A stretch of 64,000 nt of DNA, from the NCBI GenBank assembly GCA_963662175.1, contig OY759216.1, positions 39,263,087 to 39,327,086 of the forward strand, written 5' to 3'. The translations under genes and the position numbers were made by a program. Below are positions 43,186-53,357 of the stretch, in pieces. This DNA comes from Aradus depressus. Lineage: Eukaryota > Arthropoda > Insecta > Hemiptera > Aradidae. The notes below the pieces were generated by a model. That model searched no databases. It was not told where the DNA came from and worked only from the letters and a program-made list of their open reading frames with translations. The stretch's first letter is position 1, and each line of letters starts with the position of its first letter.

Positions 43186-43625
43186 GTCAAAAAAATAAGT
43201 CGATGAATCTCCGGCAATGTACTTCCCCAGATCGAATTAATAAATAACCTTTTCGCTCCCTCTCCAAAACCAGTCGACCGTTTGCGCTAATATTCTACAG
43301 TTGACTTACATAGAGGCTCCTAAATCCATATAAGTCCCATTCCTATAGGGTTTTGAATTTAAATATAAAAATTCATATCGACACAATTTTTTACATCGAC
43401 AGTTATTGGGACTTTTGAGTTGAGCCCCCTTCTGATCCCCCTCCCCTTAGGCTGATTCTGCTGGAAATTATCATGTGTCGAACTTAGAGAGTTTTGAATT
43501 TTCATATTCACAGACACACACATAGACAAATGTTTTTTTTTTTTCATTTTTGTAATCAGGGATTCGCAAACCATAAAATTCCTTTGAAAACTCAGCATCG
43601 AATTTCCGATCGATGACATAAGTAA
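43186..43625. repeat. P140 copy
   Basis: From 'caatgtacttccccagatcg' to 'atcgaatttccgatcgatga', with three internal blocks. Confidence 0.75.
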
Positions 43626-43973
43626 GTCACATAGTTTCTTCAAACAAAAAAGTAAAAATACAGAGGTAAATCTAGGAAGTGTGTTTGGTGTGGAGTGGGA
43701 GGGGAGGGGAGGGCTGGCACGTGAAGCTGTCGTGATGACCCTGGTCAACACACGGCTGCTGTCTTGTCCCGGGGTCGTCTTGTCCGGGGTCGACCGGATT
43801 CTTCAAGAGCCTCTCAAACCTTAAATCCGCCCCGCCCCCACTTTTTGGCAAAATTCCCATCACCCTGGGGTATACAGCAAGCTCTCACATGTTTATATCG
43901 TTACTATTCCAGACCTCTGTTTTCCTTGCCTTGGTTTATAGTAGGGATGTGCATCGATGGCCGATGGTCGATC
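43626..43973. other. No gene; MITE-like end at 43945
   Basis: 43680-43860 is GC-richer with no recognisable domain. 'tagggatgtgcatcgatgg' at 43945 resembles the 68-bp MITE terminus. Confidence 0.4.
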
Positions 43974-44236
43974 ATTGGCGTAGCTAGCATTATTCTCGGG
44001 GGGGGGGATGGGGGAGGGGGGGGGTCCTGGGGGGCAGCCGGTCAACACGACCGAGATAATAAAACAATAGTTTACATTTCACAATATTTTTAGTTTAAGT
44101 TTAATTAAACTTAATAATTAACAATCAGGTACCATACACAAAATATTAGTATGTATTGATGTTGATTAGCGACTGTAGATTCTAATTGTAGGAATATTGT
44201 GGGTCAGTCGAAGATGGAAGAAAACACTATTCAAAC

Positions 44237-44273
44237 GCCAACGTTTCGATATATTTTCTATCATCATCAGAGC
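44237..44273 (-). ncRNA. Hammerhead-like motif, family B (left arm)
   Basis: Core CTGATGA complement at 44264-44270, GAA complement at 44245-44247, ACGT and GGC partner present. Helix II is diverged and the first base pair of helix I is weakened. Confidence 0.35.
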
Positions 44274-44476
44274 CTACGAACATGGGGGGGGGGGGGGGGG
44301 GGGAGGGGGAAATCAAGATTAGAATCACAAATAAACAAAATTAGTGTGTTGATAAACATTACTGAACGTTAAAATAGACATTATAACAAGTTAAAAATTG
44401 AAACTGACTTACTAGGAATTTAACACACTTTTTTTTTTTTTTTGATTCTAATCTTCATTCCCCCCCATGTTTGTAG

Positions 44477-44513
44477 GCCCTGATGATGATATAAAATATA
44501 TCGAAACGTTGGC
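44477..44513 (+). ncRNA. Hammerhead-like motif, family B
   Basis: Helix I GCC (44477-44479) pairs with GGC (44511-44513). Core CTGATGA 44480-44486, extra T 44487. Helix II is GATATA/TATATC with an AAA loop (44488-44502). GAA 44503-44505, palindromic ACGT 44506-44509, predicted cleavage after T44510. Confidence 0.5.
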
Positions 44514-44941
44514 GTTTGAATAGTGTTTTCATCCATATTTGATTGACCCTCAATATTCCTACAATTAGTATGTATACATAAATGTACTCTAAAAAACAAT
44601 TATTTTTCCTTTTTACGGCTTTCATTGAATACATTCTAAAATATGCAGTTAGTCTTAATAGTATTTTTATTTTAGGTCAACATTGCACCCCCGTGCGGAG
44701 TTTTTGGGAGACATTTTAAAATTGCCACGCGTTTTCTTGTGATAGGGACGACGATGCATTCGCTAAACTCTCATACTTCGCCGATTGGCAGCATTCGTTG
44801 GAGTCCGAACTTTAAGAAAGCGTAATTTGAATCCGAATAACATTTGACTGTGAACTAAAGCTATCTATATCCTTGTCTTGACTGTAATGTTTATCTGGTG
44901 GAGTTTTCATTTTTTTTTTTTTTTTTAATTACGCCATAGCA

Positions 44942-45682
44942 TTAGGCTTCCGCCATCAGCTTTCTTGCAGCCGTATACAAAATATGATCCGGTAAACCTC
45001 TGCTGCTGGCTAGAGCAGGGCACGTTTTAAGGTGTTTTCTGTCCATTTCTTCCCGGGTGTCGCACAGTGGGCAAAAAGGCTCCGCCGCTACACCTATACG
45101 GTGAAGATGTTTTTGTAGGTAGTCGTGGCCCGTTGTCAATCGAAATTCTGCCACTGATTGGTATCTTGGTAGGTTTTTTGGGGGCCTGTCTTTCTTTTGT
45201 ACAAGATTTTCCCATGCTTTCCCAGCAGCCTCGGTCCTGTGGGCTGCCCCGCACTTGGCTTCAAAGAATTCTTTGGTTTGCCTCTTACAGTCACTTAGGG
45301 TCATGGGTTTGTCAGGTTGTAGCATACCAGCTCCCTCTCTGGCGAGCCTATCTGCTTCCTCATTGCCATGGACATCAGCATGACCTTGGATCCATTGTAA
45401 CACTATCGTGCAGCCGGCGTGGATGAGATTGCTTATGATGTTCTTGCATTGTAGAATTTCTAAATCCTCGCTACGCTCATAGCTAGCAATCGACGAGATT
45501 GCAGCCTGGGAGTCAACGAAAACGACGACTTTCCTATTTTCCCATCGCATTTCTGTTATTTTTCTAAAAGCCAGGAGAATGGCATGCACTTCCCCACTGT
45601 AATTCGTTGCTAACTTTCCTACTGGCGCGGAAAGAACGAAAAATTTGGAGTATACGCCGGCTCCAGCATTAAATTTTAGTTG
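44942..45682 (-). CDS. LINE RNase H domain plus CCHC, 5'-truncated
   Basis: The minus-strand frame is open for ~246 codons with no own start. It enters inside the first RNase H strand (AGAGVYSKFFVLSAPVGKLA). The conserved Glu is in NYSGEVHAIL, an Asp in KVVVFVDSQAAI, and the final block is QGHADVHGNEEADRLAREGA with both His and Asp intact. A zinc motif C-x2-C-x9-H-x3-C follows (FCPLCDTREEMDRKHLKTC). The first catalytic Asp is lost by truncation. Position in the polyprotein and motif order fit I/jockey-type elements. The minus-strand poly(A) is the T-run at 44911-44928. A short 'tcatt' repeat flanks the insert, which sits inside hAT-like copy 2. The uninterrupted frame makes it one of the younger insertions here. 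Confidence 0.88.
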   Translation of the reverse strand, partial: QLKFNAGAGVYSKFFVLSAPVGKLATNYSGEVHAILLAFRKITEMRWENRKVVVFVDSQAAISSIASYERSEDLEILQCKNIISNLIHAGCTIVLQWIQGHADVHGNEEADRLAREGAGMLQPDKPMTLSDCKRQTKEFFEAKCGAAHRTEAAGKAWENLVQKKDRPPKNLPRYQSVAEFRLTTGHDYLQKHLHRIGVAAEPFCPLCDTREEMDRKHLKTCPALASSRGLPDHILYTAARKLMAEA

Positions 45683-45777
45683 TCATTATATATAATAATT
45701 TTTTTTAATTAGGTACATTAGATCGCAATTTTCTGGAGGGCGTGCTCACCCCTGCCAGCCCTAGCTATGCCAACTTA

Positions 45778-46180
45778 TTCGATGGTTCATTGATTCTTAT
45801 TATTGCCATTGTTTAGTCGTTTAAAATTTCATTGAGCTTTTGATGAAATTATGATATTCTTGTTACTGATCCCTTAAATAATTTTTTTTTAGGTAGGTAG
45901 TAAATAAAAGCTCCTTCAACATCTCTCAATCAAAAATCAAAGAAATAAGAAGTCAATCACCGGCAATCTACATCCCCAGAACGAATTAATCAATTATTTT
46001 TTCGCTCTCCAAAAACAGTTTGCGCTAATATTCAACCTAAAGGTTCATAAATCCTCATTCTTAATTTTGTGTCGATAAATGCATTACATCGGTAGTTATT
46101 ATGGTTTTTAAATTGAACCCCCTCCCCAGAATCCGTAGTCAATTTGGCTGAAAATTAATTGTTGCAAAAATTCTTGTCGA
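45778..46180. repeat. P140 fragment and its flank
   Basis: 45778-45870 repeats the 43055-43145 flank ('ttcattgattctattatt'-type words). 45955-46175 is P140 with 'acatcggtagttattatgg'. Confidence 0.6.
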
Positions 46181-46227
46181 TGATTATTAAATAATTTTAA
46201 CATTAACAAATTTTGTAGTTGTACGAC

Positions 46228-46300
46228 ATTGAGGGAGAGCGGCGACAGCTCAGAGATACCGTGTTTGCCCTCTCAAGATCGCGGGTTCCTAATGTCGTTG
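46228..46300 (+). repeat. SINE1 head scrap
   Basis: 'gacagctcagagatac' and 'tcaagatcgcgggttc' correspond to the A-box region and the start of the B box. Confidence 0.5.
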
Positions 46301-46609
46301 TAGCTCCAGATTTCCAAATGGTCCTTGAGTTGACGCCGGACTCCCAGACCTCCTAAAACAGATGTCAGACCAGGAACCATGTGTGTGGAATGTCACTGCC
46401 AACTGGATCACGACGTTTCCTATAAACCAATCCTCTTTTTGCTCCTTATTAGTACCGTTTACTACATTTAAAAAAAACATATATTTCATTGATTTTTTTT
46501 CTCCTTTTTTTCTGTTTTTTTTGTTTTGTTCTTGGCCATTCATACTGCGTATAATGCTAATGCTAAATGTCAATGGAATTTTTACATATATCGTCGTATA
46601 CAATACAGT
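46301..46609. other. No recognised feature
   Basis: T-rich, with frames driven by composition. Confidence 0.35.
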
Positions 46610-46943
46610 TAGTTATTATGACTCATGCCCGGGCTTTAACTACGAGGTCATATCGCCTACTACCAGAGCGCTCTGTCGTCACTCTGGTGGACATGAGCCC
46701 GAATCTACTACGGGAGCCTTAATTTTGCCTACCTTAAATTTTTATTCCCCTCGGGTTGGGTTTTTTAACGAGTACCTGACATCGTACATGCTCGGGGCCA
46801 TCACTTAACCTCCCATCCGAAGGACGGCATGCTTAAGTTGATTTTACCTCCCAGATAACATAAAATAAGGGCCTCTGCCGTGTTTCGAACCCGCGAACTT
46901 GAGCTCAGTAAGCAAGCATACCATTGAGCTATCGGCGCCCTCT
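46610..46943 (-). repeat. SINE1, full length, 'aataactaact' tail
   Basis: Complete minus-strand copy. The repeat 'atacaatacagt'/'atacagtacagt' flanks it (46600 and 46947), an imperfect target duplication. The tail belongs to the non-CCTAA group. Confidence 0.88.
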
Positions 46944-47057
46944 CATACAGTACAGTATGACCCAGAAGCTTCTGTAACTTTTGAACATTTTGGTCGTATG
47001 GATCACATGGAAAGGATGCGTCTACACACAACTCGTCTAGTTGGTCGTCCTCTTTGA

Positions 47058-47201
47058 TTAGGCTGTCATCCTCAGACTGCATGTTTCGTTTTTTGGGCCT
47101 TTCGGTTTTTCATCGTTTGTTTCAATCATTTGCATTGCATTCATTTGTTGCAATAGTTGTTCTCTTAGTTCTTCCTCCGTAAAAAAAAGTTTCTGTGCCA
47201 T
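47058..47201 (-). pseudogene. Short acidic ORF, possible gene fragment
   Basis: ATG at 47199-47201 to TAA at 47058-47060, 47 residues: MAQKLFFTEEELREQLLQQM, then NAMQMIETNDEKPKGPKNE. An adjacent frame continues as SEDDSLIKEDDQLDELCVDA and DQNVQKLQKLLG toward 46960, suggesting one longer acidic helical protein with a frameshift. A SINE1 copy abuts it. I do not recognise the family. It may be a host exon remnant or transposon-derived. Confidence 0.3.
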
Positions 47202-47755
47202 TTTTTGTGTCTAAAAGTAAAATATTTGCCATAAGATTCTTAAAATGTTACTACCACAAGATGGGGTGGTTTCTAACCACAAAATGGCAGTTGTAGGTTA
47301 AAAAGAGGGGGAATAATGCCTTAAAACCTAACCTAACTTACCTATCTTTGCAGGCGACTAAGGGAGCACTACGACAAAAGGACACAACCCCCTCTATGCC
47401 ATCAAATCATCGCCAATGCCCCCACCACATTATTCCAAGCTCGGGGTTAAATTCAACCCCAACGTTGTGGTTCTGAGTTAATCTAGGTTAGAAAGTTAAG
47501 ATACGTTTCACGTGATTTTTATTTTTTCACACGCCGTTTCAAGGTTGATGTCTAGTGAACATTCAGAATTTACGCAAGACAAACGCGAGCGAATCTACGG
47601 CCGAAGCCTATGGTATATACATATAATTAGTGTCATTGTTCAATAGAGAAATAAACACAAAGACTCATTATACTATATTATTTAACAAAATAAATAAATA
47701 TTTATATTATTTGTAATGTCTTAGTGAAAAAGAAACTTTCACAAAAGTTATAAAA
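47202..47755. other. No gene; CCTAA words at 47325
   Basis: 'aaaacctaacctaactta' at 47323 lacks a SINE body beside it. The remainder is unassigned. Confidence 0.4.
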
Positions 47756-47767
47756 TAATTATTATCT

Positions 47768-48117
47768 CTGTGGGCGCCGGTAGCTCAGTGGTATGTGTGC
47801 TTGTCTTCCGAACTCAAGAACGTGGGTTCGAAACCCGACCGAGGCCCTTAGTTTATTTTATCTGGGAGGTAAAATAAACTTAAGCACGCCGTCCTTCAGA
47901 TGTTGTTAAGTGATGGTCTCGAGCCTGTACGATGTCAGGTACTCGTTAAAGACCCCTGCCCTAGGTGAATAAAAATTAAGGTAGGCAAAATTTAGGACTC
48001 CCACAGTAGAGTCGGGCTCATGTCCACCAGATTGATGAAAGAACGCTCTGGTAGTAGGCGATATGACCTCGTAGTTAAAGTCCCGGCATGAGTCATAAAA
48101 CCTAACCTCTCCTAACC
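47768..48117 (+). repeat. SINE1 reference copy, 12-bp target duplication
   Basis: A tRNA-derived SINE. A box 'ggtagctcagtggtatg', anticodon-arm-like stem, B box 'ggttcgaaacccg', then ~250 bp of tRNA-unrelated body ('ttagtttattttatctggga' through 'gcatgagtcataaaa') and the tail 'cctaacctctcctaacc'. TAATTATTATCT occurs at 47756-47767 and 48118-48129. The internal promoter should give RNA polymerase III transcription. The partner LINE supplying reverse transcriptase is unknown; the tail lacks poly(A) and instead repeats CCTAA. Confidence 0.95.
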
Positions 48118-48149
48118 TAATTATTATCTTAATTTTATTAAAATTGAAA

Positions 48150-48354
48150 AAAAAAAATCCTGTATCTACTGTATTTATTAATAATATATTATTTTTGTAC
48201 TCATATTTTGAAGTATTTATTTATTCATTTCATTTTATTTTTTAAATAGTCTTGTTATTACTAATCTCATGTGTGTCAGACTATGTATACATTCTTATGA
48301 CGTGGCCTATTACCATGTTATGGTTTAATGGAAATAAAAAATATTATTATTAGA
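48150..48354 (+). repeat. LINE-like 3' end with (ATT)n tail
   Basis: Body matches 13760-13840. It ends 'accatgttatggtttaatgg' and 'aatattattattag'. Confidence 0.55.
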
Positions 48355-49239
48355 TATTGTGGAGTAATGAATGATATATTGACAAGCAGACTTCCTTGAT
48401 ATTGATGAGTGACAAATAGGGGCTCAAGAAAGAAAAAAAGAAGATTGCCGGGGCCATTTTGAACGGTAAATATTTTAAGAACTCCTGAGCTAGCTATATT
48501 TGTCTTGGCCTTGAGAAGAAAATAAATGTTTGATGCACCTATTTCTGTCTGTGCATACATAAAACTTCGAATACATTTCGAATTGTGCCCTTCGTAATTG
48601 TTAGATCAATGACAATCAACCTTCCTTAACTTTTGTTTCCAATGTACCAATATTATATTTATTTATTTGTATTTCTTTCTAATACCGAGCTGCATCGATA
48701 TATCGAGATAACTTTCCACTTAACTAAACAACTGAAAAAAAAAAAAAAAAAACATTTAAAATTGATGCCTTTCTTGGCCTTAAGTAGGGAATATTTGTAT
48801 GTTCTGGCTGAATGACGTAGAGAGATGGCGACATAACGATCCTCATTTCCTCTTAACCCGCGTATATTCCGGCGAAGACCGGTATAATGGTCATTTCACC
48901 CACTTACCCCTTGTTCTGGAGCATCTAATTGGCCCCCAATGTTGAGGGGGTCCTCTCCCGCTGCTCCCCCTTCCACGCCATCATATTTTTCTCTTTTCAA
49001 TTTTTCTCTTATTGTTTCTCTTAGATAACTATCCAGTTAACTCTTTTCCCAATGTCCATAGTCGCCCCCGGCCAGTGTCGGTAGAATTTTTATTTTCTAG
49101 TTGTCCTATGTAGGTACGAGACTTTTGTATATTCAAAATCAAGCATGTTCTTATGGAAATTCACGTGGGATTCTGAGATCGATAAGTAGCCTGGAATGAT
49201 TCAAAAGTCTCGTATCTACGTAGAAAAGTCACGTGGAGT
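48355..49239. other. Unassigned; small inverted repeat at 49107-49221
   Basis: 'tatgtaggtacgagactttt' (49107) and its inverse near 49201-49221 bracket ~75 bp. 48850-49075 is GC-richer without a recognisable frame. Confidence 0.4.
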
Positions 49240-49510
49240 AGGAATGATCATCTTCCTTGATGCTACAACCCCATTCGAGCCTTGGCCACCTCCAGAGACC
49301 TCCCCCAAAGATATCCCCCCTGTCCATAGCAGAGTTCTCCAGTTTTGCTACCGAAGGTTCCTTGCGTCCATACATCTATTTCTAGGTCTTCCTCGTCCTC
49401 TGTTCCTCCGAGATCACCAACATCAGTCTTCGGGGGGTCAGCCTCTTGCAACCTCTACACATGGCCTGCCCATCGAACCCTCGCCAGTCTTATCACGTTT
49501 GTGACCTTGG
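49240..49510 (-). pseudogene. LINE polyprotein C-terminus, frameshifted
   Basis: The minus strand reads RLARVRWAGHV, then in another frame RTRGRPRNRWMDA, then EVAKARMGL. The RW.GH....R.RGRPR.RW.D signature is the recurrent C-terminal motif of several insect LINE clades (RTE/CR1-like). There are at least two frame changes. Downstream (plus 48850-49240) may be its 3' UTR. Confidence 0.6.
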
Positions 49511-50516
49511 GCTCCCCACACTTCGCAGCGACCTCCGGCATTATTCTTAATCCATGTGGAGTAGGAAGAAGGGGTCATTGAATGCCCAACTATATATATG
49601 GTATCCTATATACATATATAGGATGGCATCCCTGGGGAAGCGGGCGCTTCCTCCTTCAACCCGGGGCGAATCATATAGGGTCGCAGAATATATACGGGGC
49701 TGATGGGAGGGGATGATCGCTGTACTGCTATCTTGTCACCTACTACGCTAAATACTTCCGCCCAGCTTCTCCCCCCCTCCTCCACCGCGGTGGGGTAGTT
49801 ATGGCATTCAAGATGCCTATGTTTCATAATTGTTATTCTAACTCGAGGTGGACCTGGGATGGATTATAGCACACTAAACATTTTTTAAAAATGTTTGTGG
49901 GAAATAGTGGGAGTTATTGACAAAATTTGAGTGTTTTGAAGAAACAAAAACATTTCAATCAGACCATCTCTTTAAATCATATTTTTAAACATTCGTGAAA
50001 TATTCTTCAAATGAAAATTATTTATTAAATCAAAAATTTTTAAATTTGTCATTTATTTTTCAAATAAAAATTGTTCATTACATCAAATATTTTGATCACC
50101 TCTTTGAATCTCATATTTTAAATATTATTAAGATAAAAATTGTTTATTGAATCAAAATGGAATTTTTTTTAATGTGACAATTTGAGCTAAGATTTGCAAG
50201 AAATATAAAGACATGCAGTGATGTAGTGTTCTTGTCAAGTGATTAGTCATCGTCAAATATTAGCCAAATTGTATTTTTTTCATGTCTCCTTCATATTAAA
50301 TAAATAAAATATTATCTACATTCCAAGATTATTTTTTAATAGTCTAATTCATAAGGAGGCTGCAAGATAACTGTTAAGTTTTGTTTGTATAAATTGTGGT
50401 AGTTAGAACTTTGATCGTGGTTACTGACTGGGTTTCTATGAATGGGAAACTAAGTTAAGTTGTAAATATGGTCCGAAGAAACTTCTTTAAAAAGTTATTG
50501 AAAAAAAAGTAAAAAA
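49511..50516. other. Unassigned; GC-rich to 49830, AT-rich after
   Basis: 49620-49830 resembles LINE-derived DNA in composition but has no motif. 49830-50516 has no features. Confidence 0.35.
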
Positions 50517-50602
50517 TATCGCCTACTACCAGAGCGCTCTTTTGTTGCTCTGATGGACATGAGCCCAACTCTACTATGGAAGTCCTAAATTTTGCCTACT
50601 CT
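50517..50602 (-). repeat. SINE1 3'-body fragment
   Basis: 'cgcctactaccagagcgctc' and 'gacatgagcccaactctact' without head or tail. Confidence 0.8.
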
Positions 50603-51256
50603 ATAAGCTATAAGCGAACGATGTCTTCTCTCCCTTCTAAACCGTAGTTTCCATTTAATTTAAAAAAAAAAATGTACTGGAGATTTTCCCCTATGTGATA
50701 ATTCGTAGACTATTATCAGATTTTACCATCAAGATTTCCCCATAGGAGGGAACAACTTTTGCCCTCATATGGATTGCTTTGCGAAACTGGCAAGACGCAT
50801 ATGTATGAAGAAAGTAAACAATTATCACCTGTATTACTTTGCGGCTTATGAAATTCATTAAAAATATTAAATTAAAAATACCCCCGACACGAAAAACAAA
50901 CTTTTAAAAAGAGGGGGGGGGGGGGGGGCTTGAAGGGCTTATGAGGAGGGGCTTGGCCTTATAAACATTTAAAGCTCAAACACAAAGTCTCTAGCTGTAA
51001 TAGAGGCCGAGATCCCTACACAGGCTCTGATGAAACCTCAAGATCTTGGTAACGGCATACCCGATTTCCACCAAACATGGCTAAGAACCATCTCGCAAAT
51101 ACCAGCTTTTGAAACAAAAAAACCGCTATGAAATAGGTTCAGCCGCCTTGGAGCTACGATGCCACAGACAGACACACACACACACACAAAGGCTTCAAAC
51201 TTATAACAGCCCTCCTTTTACGTCGGGGGTTAGAAATTAACAAAAAATGTATAAAC
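50603..51256. repeat. Probable RTE-like 3' UTR
   Basis: 51045-51235 ends 'tcaaacttataacagccctc' and 'acgtcgggggttag', preceded by a (CA)n-containing 'cacagacagacacacacaca'. I associate these words with 3' ends of RTE-type elements in arthropods (from memory of the family). 50910-50928 is a G-run. Confidence 0.4.
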
Positions 51257-51460
51257 AGCTTGAGCATGCCATCCTTCGTTTAGAACGTTAAGCAATGGTC
51301 CCCAGCTTGTACAATGTCGAGGTACTCGTTAAAGACACCTACGTAAATAAACCAGGGTAAGCAAAAATTTAGGACTCTCACTGTTGAGTTGTGCTCATGT
51401 CCACCAGAGTGAAGAAAGAGCAGTAGTAAGCTTCGTAGGCCCGGGCATGAGTCACAAAAA
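51257..51460 (+). repeat. SINE1 body, diverged
   Basis: 'gcttgagcatgccatccttc' to 'ggcatgagtcacaaaaaga'; the head is absent. Confidence 0.8.
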
Positions 51461-51729
51461 GAACAATAACTCAAAAAAACAAACAACAAAGTAATTAAAC
51501 AAACAAAACATGTTTAACTTAACTTTTCTACTTGAGCTCACAGCAATTGTTTTTAAAAATGAAAATAAAAACTGCCCAGTCAGTGGTGATATTTTTTAGC
51601 TGATCCCAGCTTATCATTGTTAGCTTAGGTTAACATTTCTTCTCTCATGGCCTCTGTATTCAGTCCAATCCATATCCTATTTATATTTTATAATAATTTA
51701 TCAATTTTGTTGTGTAAGGAGATTCTGAA

Positions 51730-52725
51730 TCTATATTAATAAAGCTGAAACGGGGTTTGTGGGTGTGTTTGTTTGTATGTTTGTTCCAGCATCACGCCCA
51801 AAAGGCTGGACGGATCTTCATGAAACTTCACATGTAGCATCCTTTTGAGCCCGATTGAATAATAGGCTATGTGGCGTCCCAAAATTTTGAACGGGAGGGG
51901 GGGTTGTAAGGGGGGCCTAAGTATATAAATAGAGCTAACTCATTAACTAATGGTTGGATTATAATAAAATTACGCATGTAGTATTCCTGAAGGCCAAATA
52001 GAAAAATAAGGTGTGTGGCGTCTCAAAATGTTGAACGGGAGGGGGGGGTTGTGGGGGGGCCCAAGTATAAATATAGTCCCACCTCATTAACGGTTGGTCT
52101 GATTGTCACGAAATTTCGCATGTAGTATTCCTGAAGGCCAAATAGAAAAATAAGGTGTGTGGCGTCTCAAAATGTTGAACGGGAGAGGGGGTTGTGGGGG
52201 GGCCCAAGTATAAATATAGTCCCACCTCATTAACGGTTGGTCTGATTGTCACGAAATTTCGCATGTAGTATTCCTGAAGGCCAAATAGAAAAATAAGGTG
52301 TGTGGCGTCTCAAAATTTTGAACGGGAGGGGGGTTGTGGGGGGGACCTAAGTTTAAATATAGTGCTAGCTCATTAACGGTTTCCAAAAAAAAAAATTTCA
52401 AAAAACATTTTTAAAAAAAATTTTCAAAAAATTGTCAAAAGAAAATATTCTAAAAAAAATTTCAAAAAAATTTTCAAAATTTTCAGCGATGCTAAGTATT
52501 TACTAGCTGTGGGTTCCGCCGTTGAAAGGCGCATAATAGCTGTGGTGCCCAGGGGTCCTAAAAACTTACTAGCGTTACTACAGTTGAAGGACTACAAGCC
52601 TTATTCCATTTGAATAATTGAAAAGGATAACATCGTGAATGTACTGTCGAAGAATTGAATAGCCTTATAGGAGATATTGGGAGAAAAGTCAAAGTTCCCC
52701 GGGCAACGCCGGGTATTATTGCTAG
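51730..52725 (+). mobile_element. Non-autonomous Helitron, complete
   Basis: The 5' end is TCTATATTAATAAAGCTGAA after an A (51729). The 3' end is CTAG (52722-52725) followed by T. A CCCGG/CCGGG hairpin with a 6-base loop lies just upstream (52698-52713). Helitrons insert between A and T and end in a hairpin plus CTRR, so both ends are diagnostic. No Rep/helicase coding remains. Confidence 0.9.
51868..52380. repeat. ~144-bp tandem repeat inside the Helitron
   Basis: 'tgtgtggcgtctcaaaat' or its diverged form starts units at 51868, 52011, 52155 and 52299. Minisatellites inside Helitrons are common. Confidence 0.9.
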
Positions 52726-52796
52726 TACATAATAATATACTCTTCATGGCTATATTCTTCTCCCATTTATTTTTTGGTTTTTACAACCTAAAAAGT

Positions 52797-52831
52797 ACAG
52801 ACGTTTCGGGAATTACTCCCATCATCAGTAT
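52797..52831 (-). ncRNA. Hammerhead-like motif, family F
   Basis: On the minus strand: helix I ATA (52829-52831) faces TGT (52797-52799). Core CTGATGA 52822-52828, extra T 52821. Helix II GGGA/TCCC with a GTAA-containing loop (52808-52820). GAA 52805-52807, ACGT 52801-52804, cleavage base C at 52800. A decayed partner, 'cttcccgaaacgtctaca', lies inverted at 53316, on the other side of the SINE1 at 52879. Confidence 0.45.
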
Positions 52832-52878
52832 GTATAATTCATTTTCTGTTCTTAATATAAAATAGTTTTATGTTATTA

Positions 52879-53213
52879 GGTTAGGTTTTATGACTCATGC
52901 TCGGGCTTTAACTACGAGGTCATATCGCCTACTACCAGAGCGCTCTTTCGTCACTCTGGTGGACATGAGCCCGACTCTACCGTGGGAGTCCTACATTTTT
53001 ATGCACCTAGGGCAGGGGTCTTTAACAAGTATCTGACATCGTACAGGCTCGGGACAATCGCTTAACGTCCCATTCGAAGGAAGGCGTGCTTAAGTTTATT
53101 TTAACTCCCAGATAAAATAAACTAAGGGCGTCGGTCGGGTTTCGAACCCACGTTCTTCAGCTCAGAAGGCAAGCACGCATACCACTGAGCTACTAGCGCC
53201 CTATTTATGTTAT
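52879..53213 (-). repeat. SINE1, full length, 12-bp target duplication
   Basis: TTTATGTTATTA at 52867-52878 and 53214-53225. The tail on the element strand is AAAACCTAACC. The insertion separates the two family F arms. Confidence 0.93.
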
Positions 53214-53357
53214 TATATTCTTTTTACAAAGAACTCAACTCGTAAAATATATTTGAATGTATAAAAAAATTGTTTACATAAAGATCACGAAGTAAATATT
53301 AGATACTGAAAGATCTTCCCGAAACGTCTACATTTGCTAGATTGTAAAAACCAACAA

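Larger units (their letters stand above)
44165..44590. repeat. Family B foldback
   Basis: 44165-44330 (minus) and 44430-44590 (plus) are inverted copies, each starting at 'ctaattgtaggaatattg' or its complement. G- and C-runs lie at the inner edge (44285-44303, 44459-44466). Confidence 0.9.
43974..45777. mobile_element. hAT-like element copy 2 with nested foldback and LINE
   Basis: Ends 'cattggcgtagctagc' and 'ccctagctatgccaact'. Flanking 8-mers tggtcgat and tattcgat match at 6 of 8 positions, an aged 8-bp duplication. 'gagataataaaacaatagtt' near 44053 and 'gcgatctaatgtacct'-type words near 45715 match copy 1 (20467-22600) in inverse order. Confidence 0.65.

Noticed and set aside
47323..47340. 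Interstitial telomere repeats (CCTAA)
   Set aside because: Only two or three words; elsewhere the same words are simply SINE1 tails.
47768..47850. tRNA gene at each SINE1 head
   Set aside because: The arms do not close as a tRNA and each copy continues into the same ~250-bp body; the element is tRNA-derived, not a tRNA.
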